Origin: Prescottella equi
GTDB lineage: Bacteria > Actinomycetota > Actinomycetes > Mycobacteriales > Mycobacteriaceae
Direction of reading: 5' to 3'
Length of the DNA stretch: 64,000 nucleotides
Assembly (NCBI RefSeq): GCF_020171745.1
Contig: NZ_JAIVAH010000027.1
Location: 62,001 to 126,000, forward strand
The notes beneath the pieces are model-generated. The model made no database searches, was not told the origin of the DNA, and saw only the letters and a program-made list of their open reading frames with translations. Shown here in pieces: positions 8,560-16,824 of the stretch (within the stretch, counting starts at the first letter, position 1; every line of letters starts with the position of its first letter). The position numbers were made by a program, and so were the translations under genes.

Positions 8560-9168
8560 CTAGACGGGTTCGCCGTTGAACCGGGCTTCCATCATGGGCG
8601 ATAGCGGGATCTGGTGCACGATCCGCTCGGTGAGCGGCAGCGAGCGGATCGCGGTGATGGCGTCCCACTTGAACACGCCGCATTCGCCGGTCGGCAGCCT
8701 CGGTGCTCGCAGTCCGAGTCCGTTCTCGTCGACGAGCCAGACCTCGGGCGGTGTCAGCTGGTCCGTCAGACAGGTCAGTTCTTCCGGCGGTGGTTCGGAG
8801 GGCAGTCGGTAGCCGGCCAGGACTGCCGTCATGTCGCCTTCGCGGTGTTCCTCGACCAAGGAGACGCTGTGGTCGACGACTTCCGCGGTCTCCCCGCGGT
8901 TCCAGGCGCCCTCGCAGGTGACGACGCGGACGGGCTCGAAGTCGTCGGGGATCGGCATCGGCTCGGGCACGGGCGGCGTGGTCTGGGGCAGACCGGAGAA
9001 CCCGAGAAGATTGCCGGCTAGACAGGTCGGTTCCACCAACCCCGGGATGGTCGGCCGCGGTTCGGGTGCGGCAGTCTCGTCGGACTCGGTCGACGAACCG
9101 CACCCCGACACGGCCAGTCCGAGTGCAGCCAACCCCACGAAGATTCTCGAAGCCCCCATAACAGGCAC
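8560..9168 (-). CDS. Putative lipoprotein of unknown function
   Basis: 202 residues; ATG codons at residues 1 and 4 are both possible. The signal peptide ends in the lipobox AVSGC, followed by a low-complexity Glu/Pro/Thr linker and a globular part containing four more cysteines. No family recognised. It forms a tandem with the lipoprotein gene downstream (7839-8480) and, with 9229-9600, a run of three envelope-directed genes on the minus strand. Confidence 0.75.
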   Translation of the reverse strand: MPVMGASRIFVGLAALGLAVSGCGSSTESDETAAPEPRPTIPGLVEPTCLAGNLLGFSGLPQTTPPVPEPMPIPDDFEPVRVVTCEGAWNRGETAEVVDHSVSLVEEHREGDMTAVLAGYRLPSEPPPEELTCLTDQLTPPEVWLVDENGLGLRAPRLPTGECGVFKWDAITAIRSLPLTERIVHQIPLSPMMEARFNGEPV

Positions 9169-9228
9169 CCTACGGCTCGGGCGGAATGCGCGTGGGTGAA
9201 CCGCGGCGCGGCCCCATGTGTGTGAGTT

Positions 9229-9600
9229 TCACGGCCCGCCGGAGAGTGAGTAGCCGACGTAGCGGTTGCCCCATTTGAGGTAGGCGCTGGTGGTGGCTTG
9301 GCCTCGGATGGTGTCGTTCTGGAATTGGTAGACGGGGTGGCGGGGCCAGAGGTTGCTGACGTGTTCGAGGGTGTATTGCACGCGGTGGCCGGGTGGGTAG
9401 CGTTGGAGGATTTCTTCGCGGGTGTAGCTGCTGTCGCTGTTGCCGCGTAGGTATGTGCGGCCGAGGGATTCGAGGCGCTCGGGTGGAGTGAAGATGTTCA
9501 GGCTGTGGTAAATGAACATCGCGTAGAGGACCCCGGCGGCGAGCATCGCAGCGAGTGCGAGGGCCCCGTACCGGAGGGTTCGGCGCAGGGGTGTGGGCAC
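9229..9600 (-). CDS. Single-pass membrane protein of unknown function
   Basis: 123 residues. A basic N-terminus (TPLRRTLRYG) and one long hydrophobic segment (about residues 12-31) suggest an N-terminal anchor with an extracytoplasmic domain rich in Tyr and Arg. No recognised domain. It lies upstream of the two lipoprotein genes in the same direction, and 228 bp separate it from the divergent alkylsulfatase. Confidence 0.62.
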   Translation of the reverse strand: MPTPLRRTLRYGALALAAMLAAGVLYAMFIYHSLNIFTPPERLESLGRTYLRGNSDSSYTREEILQRYPPGHRVQYTLEHVSNLWPRHPVYQFQNDTIRGQATTSAYLKWGNRYVGYSLSGGP

Positions 9601-9828
9601 AGTGGCACGGTATATCGTTCGTGATCTTCGCCGGTGACATGACGCGGCCGCCTCGCCCTGTAAGCGACTCTGGTGAGATCACTCAATCCGACCGCTGCGG
9701 CGTCGTACGACCGATAGGCCGTCCGTGCTTGAACTCCCCGTTCACCCGCGCCGGGTGAGGCGTGTGCCCCGCCCGAGATGTCACGCTGCGACTGCGTCCA
9801 GAGACAGCGGTGCGGCGGAAGGGATCCC

Positions 9829-11724
9829 ATGACCGATCAGTCACAGGCCACGGCGACGGTGCAGGCTCGGCACGAGGAGGCGCTGAAAGTGCTCCCGTTC
9901 GACGAGGACCAGGACTTCGCCGATGCGCAGCGCGGGTTCGTCGCCGCGTTGGAGCCGGGGGTCGTGAAGAACGACGACGGTGAAGTCGTTTGGGACAGCG
10001 GCTCGTTCGCGTTCCTCGACGAGGACTGCCCGGAGACGGTCCATCCGAGCCTGTGGCGCCAGTCGCGGCTGTGCGCGATGCAGGGCCTGTACGAGGTGGC
10101 CGACGGGATCTACCAGATCCGCGGACTCGATCTGTCGAACATGACCCTGGTCGAGGGCGACACCGGGGTGATCGTGATCGATCCGCTGATCTCCGCGGAG
10201 ACCGCGGCCGCCGGCCTGGCGCTGTACCGCGAGCATCGCGGCGACCGGCCGGTGGTCGGGGTGATCTTCTCGCACTCGCACATCGACCACTTCGGCGGCG
10301 TCAAGGGCATCACCACCGCCGAGGACGTCGCGGCGGGCCGCTGCCCGATCCTGGCGCCGGTCGGCTTCGTCGAGCACGCGGTGGCCGAGAACGTGTACGC
10401 GGGCACCGCGATGGGGAGGCGGGCGGCGTACATGTACGGGGCGGCGCTGCCGCGCGGGCCGCTCGGCGCGGTCGGCGCGGGCCTCGGGCCCACCACGTCC
10501 ACCGGCACCCCGACGCTCATCGCCCCGACCGTGGACGTCGATCACACCGGGCAGACCGAGACGATCGACGGGGTCCGCATCGAGTTCCAGATGACGCCCG
10601 GCACCGAGGCGCCGTCGGAGATGAACTTCTACTTCCCGGACCGCCGGGCGCTGTGCATGGCGGAGAACGCCACTCACACACTGCATAACCTGCTCACGTT
10701 GCGCGGTGCGCTGGTGCGTGACCCGCACGTGTGGTCGAAGTACCTCACCGAGTCGATCAACCGGTACGCGTCGGGCTCGGACGTGCTGTTCGCCTCGCAC
10801 CACTGGCCGACGTGGGGCACCGAGCGACTCACCGAATTCCTGTCGCTGCAGCGTGACCTGTACGGGTACTTGCACGACCAGACCCTGCGGGCGCTGAACC
10901 AGGGCGCCACGGGTATCGAGATCGCCGAGAACCTGGACCTGCCGCCCGCGGTGGCGCAGGCCTGGCACACCCACGGTTATTACGGATCGGTCAGCCACAA
11001 CGTCAAGGCCATCTACCAGCGCTACATGGGCTGGTTCGACGGCAACCCGGCCACCTTGTGGGAGCACCCGCCGGTCGACGCCGCGAAACGGCACGTCGAG
11101 TTCATGGGTGGCGCCGACGAAGTCGTGGCGAAGGCACGGAAGTCGTACGCGGAGGGCGACTTCCGCTGGGTCGCGCAGGTGCTCAACTACGTGATCTTCG
11201 CCGAACCCGATCACGCCGAGGCGCGGACGCTGCAGGCGGACACGTTCGAACAGCTGGGCTTCGGCTCGGAGAACGGGACGTGGCGGAACTTCTTCCTGAT
11301 GGGCGCGTACGAGTTGCGGAACGGGCCGGTGGGCACGCCGACCAGGACGGATGCGCCGGACATCGCGGCCGCGCTGTCGGTGGAGCAGGTGTTCGACGCG
11401 ATCGCGCTCCGCATCGACGGGCCCCGCGCGTGGGACGCCGACATCACCATCGACTGGCGCATCACCGACGAGGGCATCGACCACCGCACCCACCTGCGCA
11501 ACGGGTTGCTGGTGCACTTCGACCTCGACGGTGACGCATCCGAGCCCGACGCGCGGCTGACGCTGTCCCGTCCGGACCTGATCGCGGCCGTCGTCGGCGG
11601 CGGGGACGTGCCGGGCATGGTCGGCGCCGGCCGGATCGGTGTGGAGGGCGACGCCGCGAAGCTGACCGAACTGATCGGCTACGTGGACGCCCCGGACCCG
11701 GACTTCGCGATCGTCACGCCCTGA
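9829..11724 (+). CDS. Alkylsulfatase, metallo-beta-lactamase fold (SdsA/BDS1 type)
   Basis: 631 residues from the ATG at 9829, preceded by GGAAGGG; an upstream in-frame start adds 17 residues without a better signal. The N-terminal domain carries the di-zinc motif HSHIDH (His149, His151, Asp153, His154) and the family motif ENATHT. A central helical dimerisation domain and a C-terminal SCP2-like domain (about residues 510-631) complete the usual class III alkylsulfatase layout. The reaction is hydrolysis of primary or secondary alkyl sulfates to alcohol and sulfate. There is no signal peptide, so the enzyme is probably cytoplasmic. It ends 6 bp from the convergent ABC transporter genes. Confidence 0.92.
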   Translation: MTDQSQATATVQARHEEALKVLPFDEDQDFADAQRGFVAALEPGVVKNDDGEVVWDSGSFAFLDEDCPETVHPSLWRQSRLCAMQGLYEVADGIYQIRGLDLSNMTLVEGDTGVIVIDPLISAETAAAGLALYREHRGDRPVVGVIFSHSHIDHFGGVKGITTAEDVAAGRCPILAPVGFVEHAVAENVYAGTAMGRRAAYMYGAALPRGPLGAVGAGLGPTTSTGTPTLIAPTVDVDHTGQTETIDGVRIEFQMTPGTEAPSEMNFYFPDRRALCMAENATHTLHNLLTLRGALVRDPHVWSKYLTESINRYASGSDVLFASHHWPTWGTERLTEFLSLQRDLYGYLHDQTLRALNQGATGIEIAENLDLPPAVAQAWHTHGYYGSVSHNVKAIYQRYMGWFDGNPATLWEHPPVDAAKRHVEFMGGADEVVAKARKSYAEGDFRWVAQVLNYVIFAEPDHAEARTLQADTFEQLGFGSENGTWRNFFLMGAYELRNGPVGTPTRTDAPDIAAALSVEQVFDAIALRIDGPRAWDADITIDWRITDEGIDHRTHLRNGLLVHFDLDGDASEPDARLTLSRPDLIAAVVGGGDVPGMVGAGRIGVEGDAAKLTELIGYVDAPDPDFAIVTP

Positions 11725-11730
11725 CGCCGG

Positions 11731-12579
11731 TCACCGCTCGCGCGTCGGCCCGCCCACCGCGCCGTACACGTGCCGGGTGCCGATCGGGACGATCAGCGGA
11801 CGGTCCGAGACCGGGTCGTCGATGACGGTGGCCTCGAGCCCGAACACCTCTGCGAGCAGTTCGGCGGAGATGACGTCCTGCGGCCTGCCGGACGCGACGA
11901 TCCGGCCCTCCGACATGACGATCAGGTGGTCGCTGTAGCGGACGGCGAGGTTGAGGTCGTGCAGCACCATGATCACGGTGCGGCCCATCTCCTCGTGCAT
12001 CCGGTCGACGAGATCGAGCACCTCCACCGAGTGCGACAGATCCAGGTAGGTGGTGGGCTCGTCGAGCAGCAGGATGTCGGTGCCCTGCGCGAGCGCCATC
12101 GAGATCCAGGCGCGCTGGCGCTGGCCGCCGGAGAGTTGGTCGACGGGACGGTCCGCGAGATCGGCGACGCCGGTGAGCGCGAGCGCGTGTGCCACCTCGG
12201 TCTCGTCGTCGGACGACCACTGCCGGATCCACGACTGGTGCGGGTGCCGGCCGCGGGCGACGAGGTCGGCGACGGTGAGCCCTTCGGGAGCGACCGGGGC
12301 CTGCGGCAGCATGCCGAGGGTGCGGGCCACGTCCTTGGTCCGCATCGTGGTGATCGCCTTGCCGTCGAGCAGGACGGTGCCGGCGCGCGGCTTGAGGAGG
12401 CGGCCGAGGGCTCGCAGCATCGTCGACTTGCCGCAGCCGTTGGGGCCGATGACGGTGGTGATGACGCCGGTGGGGATCTCGACGTCGAGTCCCTCGACGA
12501 TCACCCGGTCGCCGTAGCCGAGGGTGAGGTTCTCGGCGACGAGGCGCGGCGCGGGAGCGGAGTGAGCCGTGTTGGTCAT
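11731..12579 (-). CDS. Iron-siderophore ABC transporter ATP-binding protein (FecE/FepC type)
   Basis: 282 residues. Walker A GPNGCGKST, Q-loop LPQAPVAPEG, signature LSGGQRQRAW, Walker B ILLLDEP and switch His (VLHDLN) are all intact. It is the last gene of a three-gene set, and its ATG overlaps the permease stop by 4 bp. It powers import of ferric siderophores through the two permeases. No substrate-binding protein is encoded next to it, so that component must lie elsewhere. Confidence 0.95.
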   Translation of the reverse strand: MTNTAHSAPAPRLVAENLTLGYGDRVIVEGLDVEIPTGVITTVIGPNGCGKSTMLRALGRLLKPRAGTVLLDGKAITTMRTKDVARTLGMLPQAPVAPEGLTVADLVARGRHPHQSWIRQWSSDDETEVAHALALTGVADLADRPVDQLSGGQRQRAWISMALAQGTDILLLDEPTTYLDLSHSVEVLDLVDRMHEEMGRTVIMVLHDLNLAVRYSDHLIVMSEGRIVASGRPQDVISAELLAEVFGLEATVIDDPVSDRPLIVPIGTRHVYGAVGGPTRER

Positions 12580-13679
12580 GCCGAGACCTTCCGGTTGTTG
12601 CGGACGAGCAGGTACAGGAGGAACGGGCCGCCGAGCGCCGACGTCACGATGCCGACGGGCAGTTCGACGGGCAGGATGGTGCGGGCGATGATGTCGCTGC
12701 CGACGACCAGCACGGCACCGGTGAGCGCCGACGCGATGATCGGCGGACCGGGGGAGCGGACCAGGCGCATCGCGACCTGCGGGGCGGCGAGCGCGACGAA
12801 GCCGACCGGACCGGCCGCGGCGGTGGCGACGGCCGCCAGGATCACCGACGCGAGCAGCAGCTTGGCCTGCTCGGACTGCTGCCGGACGCCGAGCGAGCGG
12901 GCGTTGTCGTCGCCCAGGCGCAGCGCACCGAGCGTGAACGTCGAGATGATCGCCCAGCCGCCGATGATCGCGAGTGCGATCGCGACCGGCCACACCTGAC
13001 CCCAGCCGGCACCGTTGATGGAACCGTTGAGCCACACCTTGGCGCGGGAGACGTCGTTGATGTCGGCGGAGATGAGCAGCCACCCGGTGACGGCGATGAG
13101 CATCGCGTTGATACCGATGCCGATGAGGATCAGCCGGTAGCCCTCGACGCCGTTGCGCCACGCCAGCAGGTAGATCACCGCGGCGGTGACCAGACCGCCG
13201 GCCAGCGCGGCCAGCGGGATGCCGAGCGTCGCGAGCAGGCCCACGAACGAGCCGCCGCCACCGAGCACGATCAGCGCGACGGCGGCCGCGCTGGCGCCCG
13301 AGGTGATGCCGAGGATGTCCGGGCTGGCGAGCGAGTTGCGGGCGATCGACTGGGTGATGGCGCCGGAGATGCCGAGCGCGATGCCGATCAGGACCGCGAC
13401 CAGCGCGCGGGGGAGGCGCAGGTCCATCACGATGAACCGCTGCACCTTGGAGCCGCCGCCGAACAGGACGTTGGTGACCTCCGCGATCGACAGCGGGAAG
13501 TCGCCGCGGCCGATGCCGACGCACACCAGCAGGAACAGCAGCGCCAGCAGCACCACGTTCACGACGATCATGAACGGCCGCAGCACCAGCGAGACCGGGC
13601 CGATCCGCAGCGCCGGACGGGACGGCACCTTCGCGGTGTCACCCGCCGCGGATTCGGGGAGGGAGTTGAGGACGCTCAC
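12576..13679 (-). CDS. FecCD-family siderophore permease
   Basis: 367 residues from a GTG start that overlaps the upstream permease stop. About nine hydrophobic helices and FecCD motifs are present (RLPRALVAVLIG, GGPFLLYLLVRNNR at the end). It should form the inner-membrane channel as a heterodimer with the 492-residue permease and couple to the downstream ATPase. Confidence 0.93.
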   Translation of the reverse strand: MSVLNSLPESAAGDTAKVPSRPALRIGPVSLVLRPFMIVVNVVLLALLFLLVCVGIGRGDFPLSIAEVTNVLFGGGSKVQRFIVMDLRLPRALVAVLIGIALGISGAITQSIARNSLASPDILGITSGASAAAVALIVLGGGGSFVGLLATLGIPLAALAGGLVTAAVIYLLAWRNGVEGYRLILIGIGINAMLIAVTGWLLISADINDVSRAKVWLNGSINGAGWGQVWPVAIALAIIGGWAIISTFTLGALRLGDDNARSLGVRQQSEQAKLLLASVILAAVATAAAGPVGFVALAAPQVAMRLVRSPGPPIIASALTGAVLVVGSDIIARTILPVELPVGIVTSALGGPFLLYLLVRNNRKVSA

Positions 13680-15154
13680 AGGCTCGCCAGCTTCCTGCGC
13701 CGCACCAGCGCGATGAAGAACGGGGCGCCGACCACGGCCAGCACGATGCCGACCTGCAGTTCACCCGGGCGGATCACGACACGGCCGATCACATCGGACA
13801 TCACCAGCATCAGGCCACCGAGCAGGCCGGCGTAGGGGACGAGCCAGCGGTAGTCGGGGCCGGTGATGGCGCGGGCCACGTGCGGGACGACCAGCCCGAT
13901 GAACGCGATCGGACCGCACGCGGCGGTCGCCGCACCGGTCAGCAGGGTGATCGCCACGATGCCGATCGTGCGGGACATCGCGATGTTGGTGCCGAGCGAG
14001 CGGGCGACGTCCTCGCCGAGGCTGATCACGTTGAGGCTCGGGGTGCTGGCGATCGCGATGATCAGGCCGACGATCAGGAACGGCAGCACCTGCCAGAAGA
14101 TGTCGAAGCCGCGGCCGGCGACCGATCCGACAACCCAGAACCGGTAGCCGTCGAGGGTGGTCTGGTCGAGGATCACGACCGCGTTCGTCATGGCCTGCAG
14201 GAAGAAAGCGACGGCCGCGCCGGCGAGCGCCAGGCTCAGCGGGCTGGCCTTGCCGTTGCCGATCGACGACAGCCCGAACACGGTGATCGAGGCGAGCGCC
14301 GATCCGGCGAACGCGAACCACAGGTACTGGCTCGGCGCGGTCAGTCCCAGCGCATAGATCGCGATGACCACGAGGAACGCTGCACCGGCGTTGAGGCCGA
14401 GCAGACCGGCATCGGCGAGCGGGTTGCGGGTGTGCCCCTGGATGAGGGCGCCGGCGACACCGAGCGCGATGCCGACGACGAGTCCGAGCAGCGTGCGCGG
14501 AATGCGCAGCGTGTGGACGATGATGTCGGTCTCGCTGCCGGTGGACGAGAACAGCGCGTGGAACACCTCGGCGAACGACAGCGGACGGGCTCCGACGGCG
14601 ACGCTCGCGAACAGCACGAGCACGAGCAGAGCTCCGAGCACGGCCAGGCCGAGGATGCGTCGGCGCCGGACCGCCGCGAGCGACGTGTCCGGGGCTATCG
14701 GGGTGAACCCGTCGGCCCGGGCGGTGGCTTCGCGGACCACGTCGATGCCCGACGAGCGCCACGGCACCCGGCGCAGCGCCCGCCGCACGCCGATCGGTGC
14801 GCCCGTCGCGGCATCCCGGGTGACCAGTCCGCACCAGCCCTTGCCGACGGTGGTGCCGGCTGTGCCCTCTCGGAATCCGCGGTTCCACACCAGCAGTGCC
14901 ACCGCGATGAGCAGTGCGGCGCCACCGAAGATGACACGGTCGGCCTGGCCGCCGCCCTTGGCGTCGGCCAGGGAATCGACGAGGTACCACCCGATGACGA
15001 CCGGGATCGCCACGATGCCGAGATCGAGAAGGTCGGCCAGCAGTCGTCGGGATCGGGGCGCGGGGCCTTGCGGAATCACTTCCTTGCCGTATGCGCTGGG
15101 CACACGGCGCTTCGACGCATCCGGAGTCACGTCCGGGAGGCGGGTCGTCGACAC
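13676..15154 (-). CDS. FecCD-family siderophore permease with an N-terminal RDD-like domain
   Basis: 492 residues against about 330-350 for the family. The extra N-terminal 160 residues resemble an RDD domain: RRLLADLLDLG, two membrane helices, then TTVGKGWCGLVTRD and a basic ALRR stretch. The FecCD domain follows from about residue 165 (RIPRTLLGLVVGIALGV, ending APFFIALVRRRK). The fusion is continuous with no sign of a frameshift. The gene starts the transporter operon, and an IdeR-like iron box lies 44 bp upstream of its GTG, so iron repression is likely. Confidence 0.9.
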   Translation of the reverse strand: MSTTRLPDVTPDASKRRVPSAYGKEVIPQGPAPRSRRLLADLLDLGIVAIPVVIGWYLVDSLADAKGGGQADRVIFGGAALLIAVALLVWNRGFREGTAGTTVGKGWCGLVTRDAATGAPIGVRRALRRVPWRSSGIDVVREATARADGFTPIAPDTSLAAVRRRRILGLAVLGALLVLVLFASVAVGARPLSFAEVFHALFSSTGSETDIIVHTLRIPRTLLGLVVGIALGVAGALIQGHTRNPLADAGLLGLNAGAAFLVVIAIYALGLTAPSQYLWFAFAGSALASITVFGLSSIGNGKASPLSLALAGAAVAFFLQAMTNAVVILDQTTLDGYRFWVVGSVAGRGFDIFWQVLPFLIVGLIIAIASTPSLNVISLGEDVARSLGTNIAMSRTIGIVAITLLTGAATAACGPIAFIGLVVPHVARAITGPDYRWLVPYAGLLGGLMLVMSDVIGRVVIRPGELQVGIVLAVVGAPFFIALVRRRKLASL

Positions 15155-15197
15155 GGGCAGGGTGCTCCTATGAGAGGTAACGCTATCGAGCGTCAGG

Positions 15198-15216
15198 TTA
15201 CGGAAGCCTAACCGAA
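15198..15216. promoter_or_regulatory. IdeR/DtxR-type iron box (transporter side)
   Basis: Read on the minus strand, TTCGGTTAGGCTTCCGTAA matches 15 of 19 positions of the IdeR consensus TTAGGTTAGSCTAACCTAA. It lies 44 bp upstream of the first transporter gene. Confidence 0.72.
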
Positions 15217-15272
15217 CGCGCGAGGGCGGTATCCGCTGTGCGGCACGCGGGGACCCCTCGGTCGGCTGAAGG

Positions 15273-15291
15273 TAAGGGTAGCCTACGCTTC
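15273..15291. promoter_or_regulatory. Second, weaker iron box (FhuF-like side)
   Basis: TAAGGGTAGCCTACGCTTC matches about 13 of 19 positions of the IdeR consensus, with a conserved core (TAGCCTA). It lies 33 bp upstream of the FhuF-like gene, so both divergent units appear iron-regulated. Confidence 0.55.
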
Positions 15292-15324
15292 TGTTGATCT
15301 ACCCGAACTCTCGATGGAGGCACG

Positions 15325-16056
15325 ATGGCCGCGACTGCGCATATCCAGTTCAGTTCCGAGACGACAGCTCTCGACGCCTCGTGTTGCCGCCTGCGGGAGA
15401 TTTCGCCGGACTACCCCCGGGTCTACGCGGTTGCGACGATGGCTCATCAGGGCAAGCGGCGCTGGTGGCCGATCGCATCCTGTGTCGCGGGCTCCGACGA
15501 GATGCCGGCGGATCGGGTGGATCGCATGTACGCGCGACTGTTCGAGGATCTGCACTCGCCGAACGCCGCCGTCATGCAGGTGGCCGCAGCGCTGGTGCAC
15601 GCAATCGTGGGCCGGGTGGCCGCGCTGGTCGTGACCGAGGGCAGGGCGTGGGATCCCGGCGTCGACAACCTGTGGATCCACATGGACAGCGACAACGGCA
15701 TCGACTGGGCCGGGGTCGTCGACGCCACGCTTCGAGTGCTGCCCGAGGACGAACTCGCGTATTCGCGCGGGGTCGTGACGCTGCCGTGCGAGCGTGCCCT
15801 GCATGTGTGGACCGCACACCGGTGCGCGACCTCGCTCACCGCGGTGCGCCACGCGCTCGACCTCTGCGCTCCCGTCGACTCCGCGCGATTCGGGATGCTG
15901 GTCGCCGACGCGGTGTTGAGTGCGGTGACGCGGATTCCGCTGGCGACGGGCATGTCGGCTGCGGTGGCGGCAAGCCGCGGCCAGGGGTTGCTCGACGCCT
16001 TCGAGGCCGCCGGCATTCCGGTCCGCACGCGGACGGCGCTGGCGATGGCATGCTGA
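15325..16056 (+). CDS. FhuF-like siderophore-associated protein lacking the Fe-S cysteine cluster
   Basis: 243 residues, with GGAGG at 15316-15320 before the ATG. The middle part (AAALVHAIVGRVAALVV, DNLWIHMDSD) resembles the FhuF/IucC C-terminal-like fold of ferric-siderophore reductases. Eight cysteines are scattered, but the C-terminal CC-x10-C-x2-C [2Fe-2S] motif of FhuF is absent, so reductase activity is uncertain. Divergent from the siderophore transporter and preceded by an iron box, it probably works in siderophore handling. The family call rests on local resemblance and context. Confidence 0.5.
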   Translation: MAATAHIQFSSETTALDASCCRLREISPDYPRVYAVATMAHQGKRRWWPIASCVAGSDEMPADRVDRMYARLFEDLHSPNAAVMQVAAALVHAIVGRVAALVVTEGRAWDPGVDNLWIHMDSDNGIDWAGVVDATLRVLPEDELAYSRGVVTLPCERALHVWTAHRCATSLTAVRHALDLCAPVDSARFGMLVADAVLSAVTRIPLATGMSAAVAASRGQGLLDAFEAAGIPVRTRTALAMAC

Positions 16057-16061
16057 AGGGG

Positions 16062-16091
16062 TTGACGAATTAGGGCAGCCTTCCCTATGGT
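16062..16091 (+). promoter_or_regulatory. Promoter overlapped by an iron box
   Basis: TTGACG at 16062-16067 and TATGGT at 16086-16091 are 18 bp apart. Between and over them, 16070-16088 reads TTAGGGCAGCCTTCCCTAT, matching 14 of 19 positions of the IdeR consensus. A repressor bound here would block the promoter. It lies directly after the FhuF-like stop codon. Confidence 0.65.
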
Positions 16092-16097
16092 TGGGTC

Positions 16098-16196
16098 TAT
16101 ACGTCGGACCGCGCCGGAGTCCTGAGGGCTGCAGTGACTCCCGGTCCATTCCACGGCGGGTTCCGCGCACACGTGCGGAACCCGCCGGTTCTTTCT
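16098..16196 (+). ncRNA. Candidate iron-controlled small RNA
   Basis: About 100 nt run from the predicted start of the iron-box promoter to a strong hairpin terminator, with no convincing coding frame. Ends are predicted from the promoter and terminator only. By analogy with RyhB-type RNAs it would appear when iron is scarce, but no homology is claimed. It could instead be an attenuated leader of the thioesterase gene at 16352. Confidence 0.45.
16155..16195 (+). terminator. Intrinsic terminator
   Basis: GGCGGGTTCCGC (16155-16166) pairs perfectly with GCGGAACCCGCC (16175-16186) around an 8 nt loop, followed by a T-rich GGTTCTTTCT tail. Confidence 0.85.
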
Positions 16197-16351
16197 CCTG
16201 ACGGCCCTTCGCGGACTGGCATTACTCGTACTCCGGTGGGTCGCCTGTGCACCGCCCACGCGGGTGGATCACTATGACGAGGTACATATTCGATCGGCGG
16301 TCACGTCCACACCCGGTGTCGGAGCGTCCGCGAGAAGCGATGGAGCAGGTC

Positions 16352-16813
16352 ATGGCGAGCGATGCAGAGCGGGCACTGGTGCTGGGCGACGGGACGGATC
16401 CTGCTGAGGTCAATGCCTTCCTCAACAAGGGCTTCGGCGAGGCCCTCGGGCTCGAGTTCACCGAGTTGACCGCGGACCGCGTCCGCGCGCAGTGGAAGGT
16501 GACCCCGGCGCTGTTCCAGCCGTGGGGGATCATGCACGGCGGCGTGCACTGCGCGGTGATCGAATCCGTCGCCAGCATCGCCGCGAGCATCTGGCTCGGC
16601 GACAAGGGGCACGTGGTCGGCGTCAACAACAACACCGACTTCCTGCGCGCGTCCCGCGAGGGCATGCTCTACGCCGAGGCGAACCCGGTCCACCGTGGCC
16701 GCACCCAGCAACTGTGGACCGTCACCGTCACCGACGAGCAGGAGCGTCTCGTCGCGCGCGGCCAGGTGCGCCTGCAGAACATCACCGAGACGTCCGCCCT
16801 GGGCGGCAAGTGA
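16352..16813 (+). CDS. Hotdog-fold thioesterase (PaaI family)
   Basis: 153 residues from the ATG at 16352, chosen because GGAG lies 6 nt upstream; ATG codons at 16274 and 16340 and a GTG at 16247 are in frame but less well placed. The hotdog core is clear: WGIMHGGVHCAVIES carries the HGG motif at the start of the central helix, then VGVNNNTDFLRA and GRTQQLW. Members hydrolyse acyl-CoA thioesters. The substrate is unknown. It converges on ndh with 11 bp between stops. Confidence 0.85.
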   Translation: MASDAERALVLGDGTDPAEVNAFLNKGFGEALGLEFTELTADRVRAQWKVTPALFQPWGIMHGGVHCAVIESVASIAASIWLGDKGHVVGVNNNTDFLRASREGMLYAEANPVHRGRTQQLWTVTVTDEQERLVARGQVRLQNITETSALGGK

Positions 16814-16824
16814 CCGGAGCGGGC

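Noticed and set aside
11731-13524. 597-residue reading of the transporter ATPase
   Set aside because: The first 315 residues are an out-of-frame reading of the permease gene; the real ATPase begins at the ATG at 12579.
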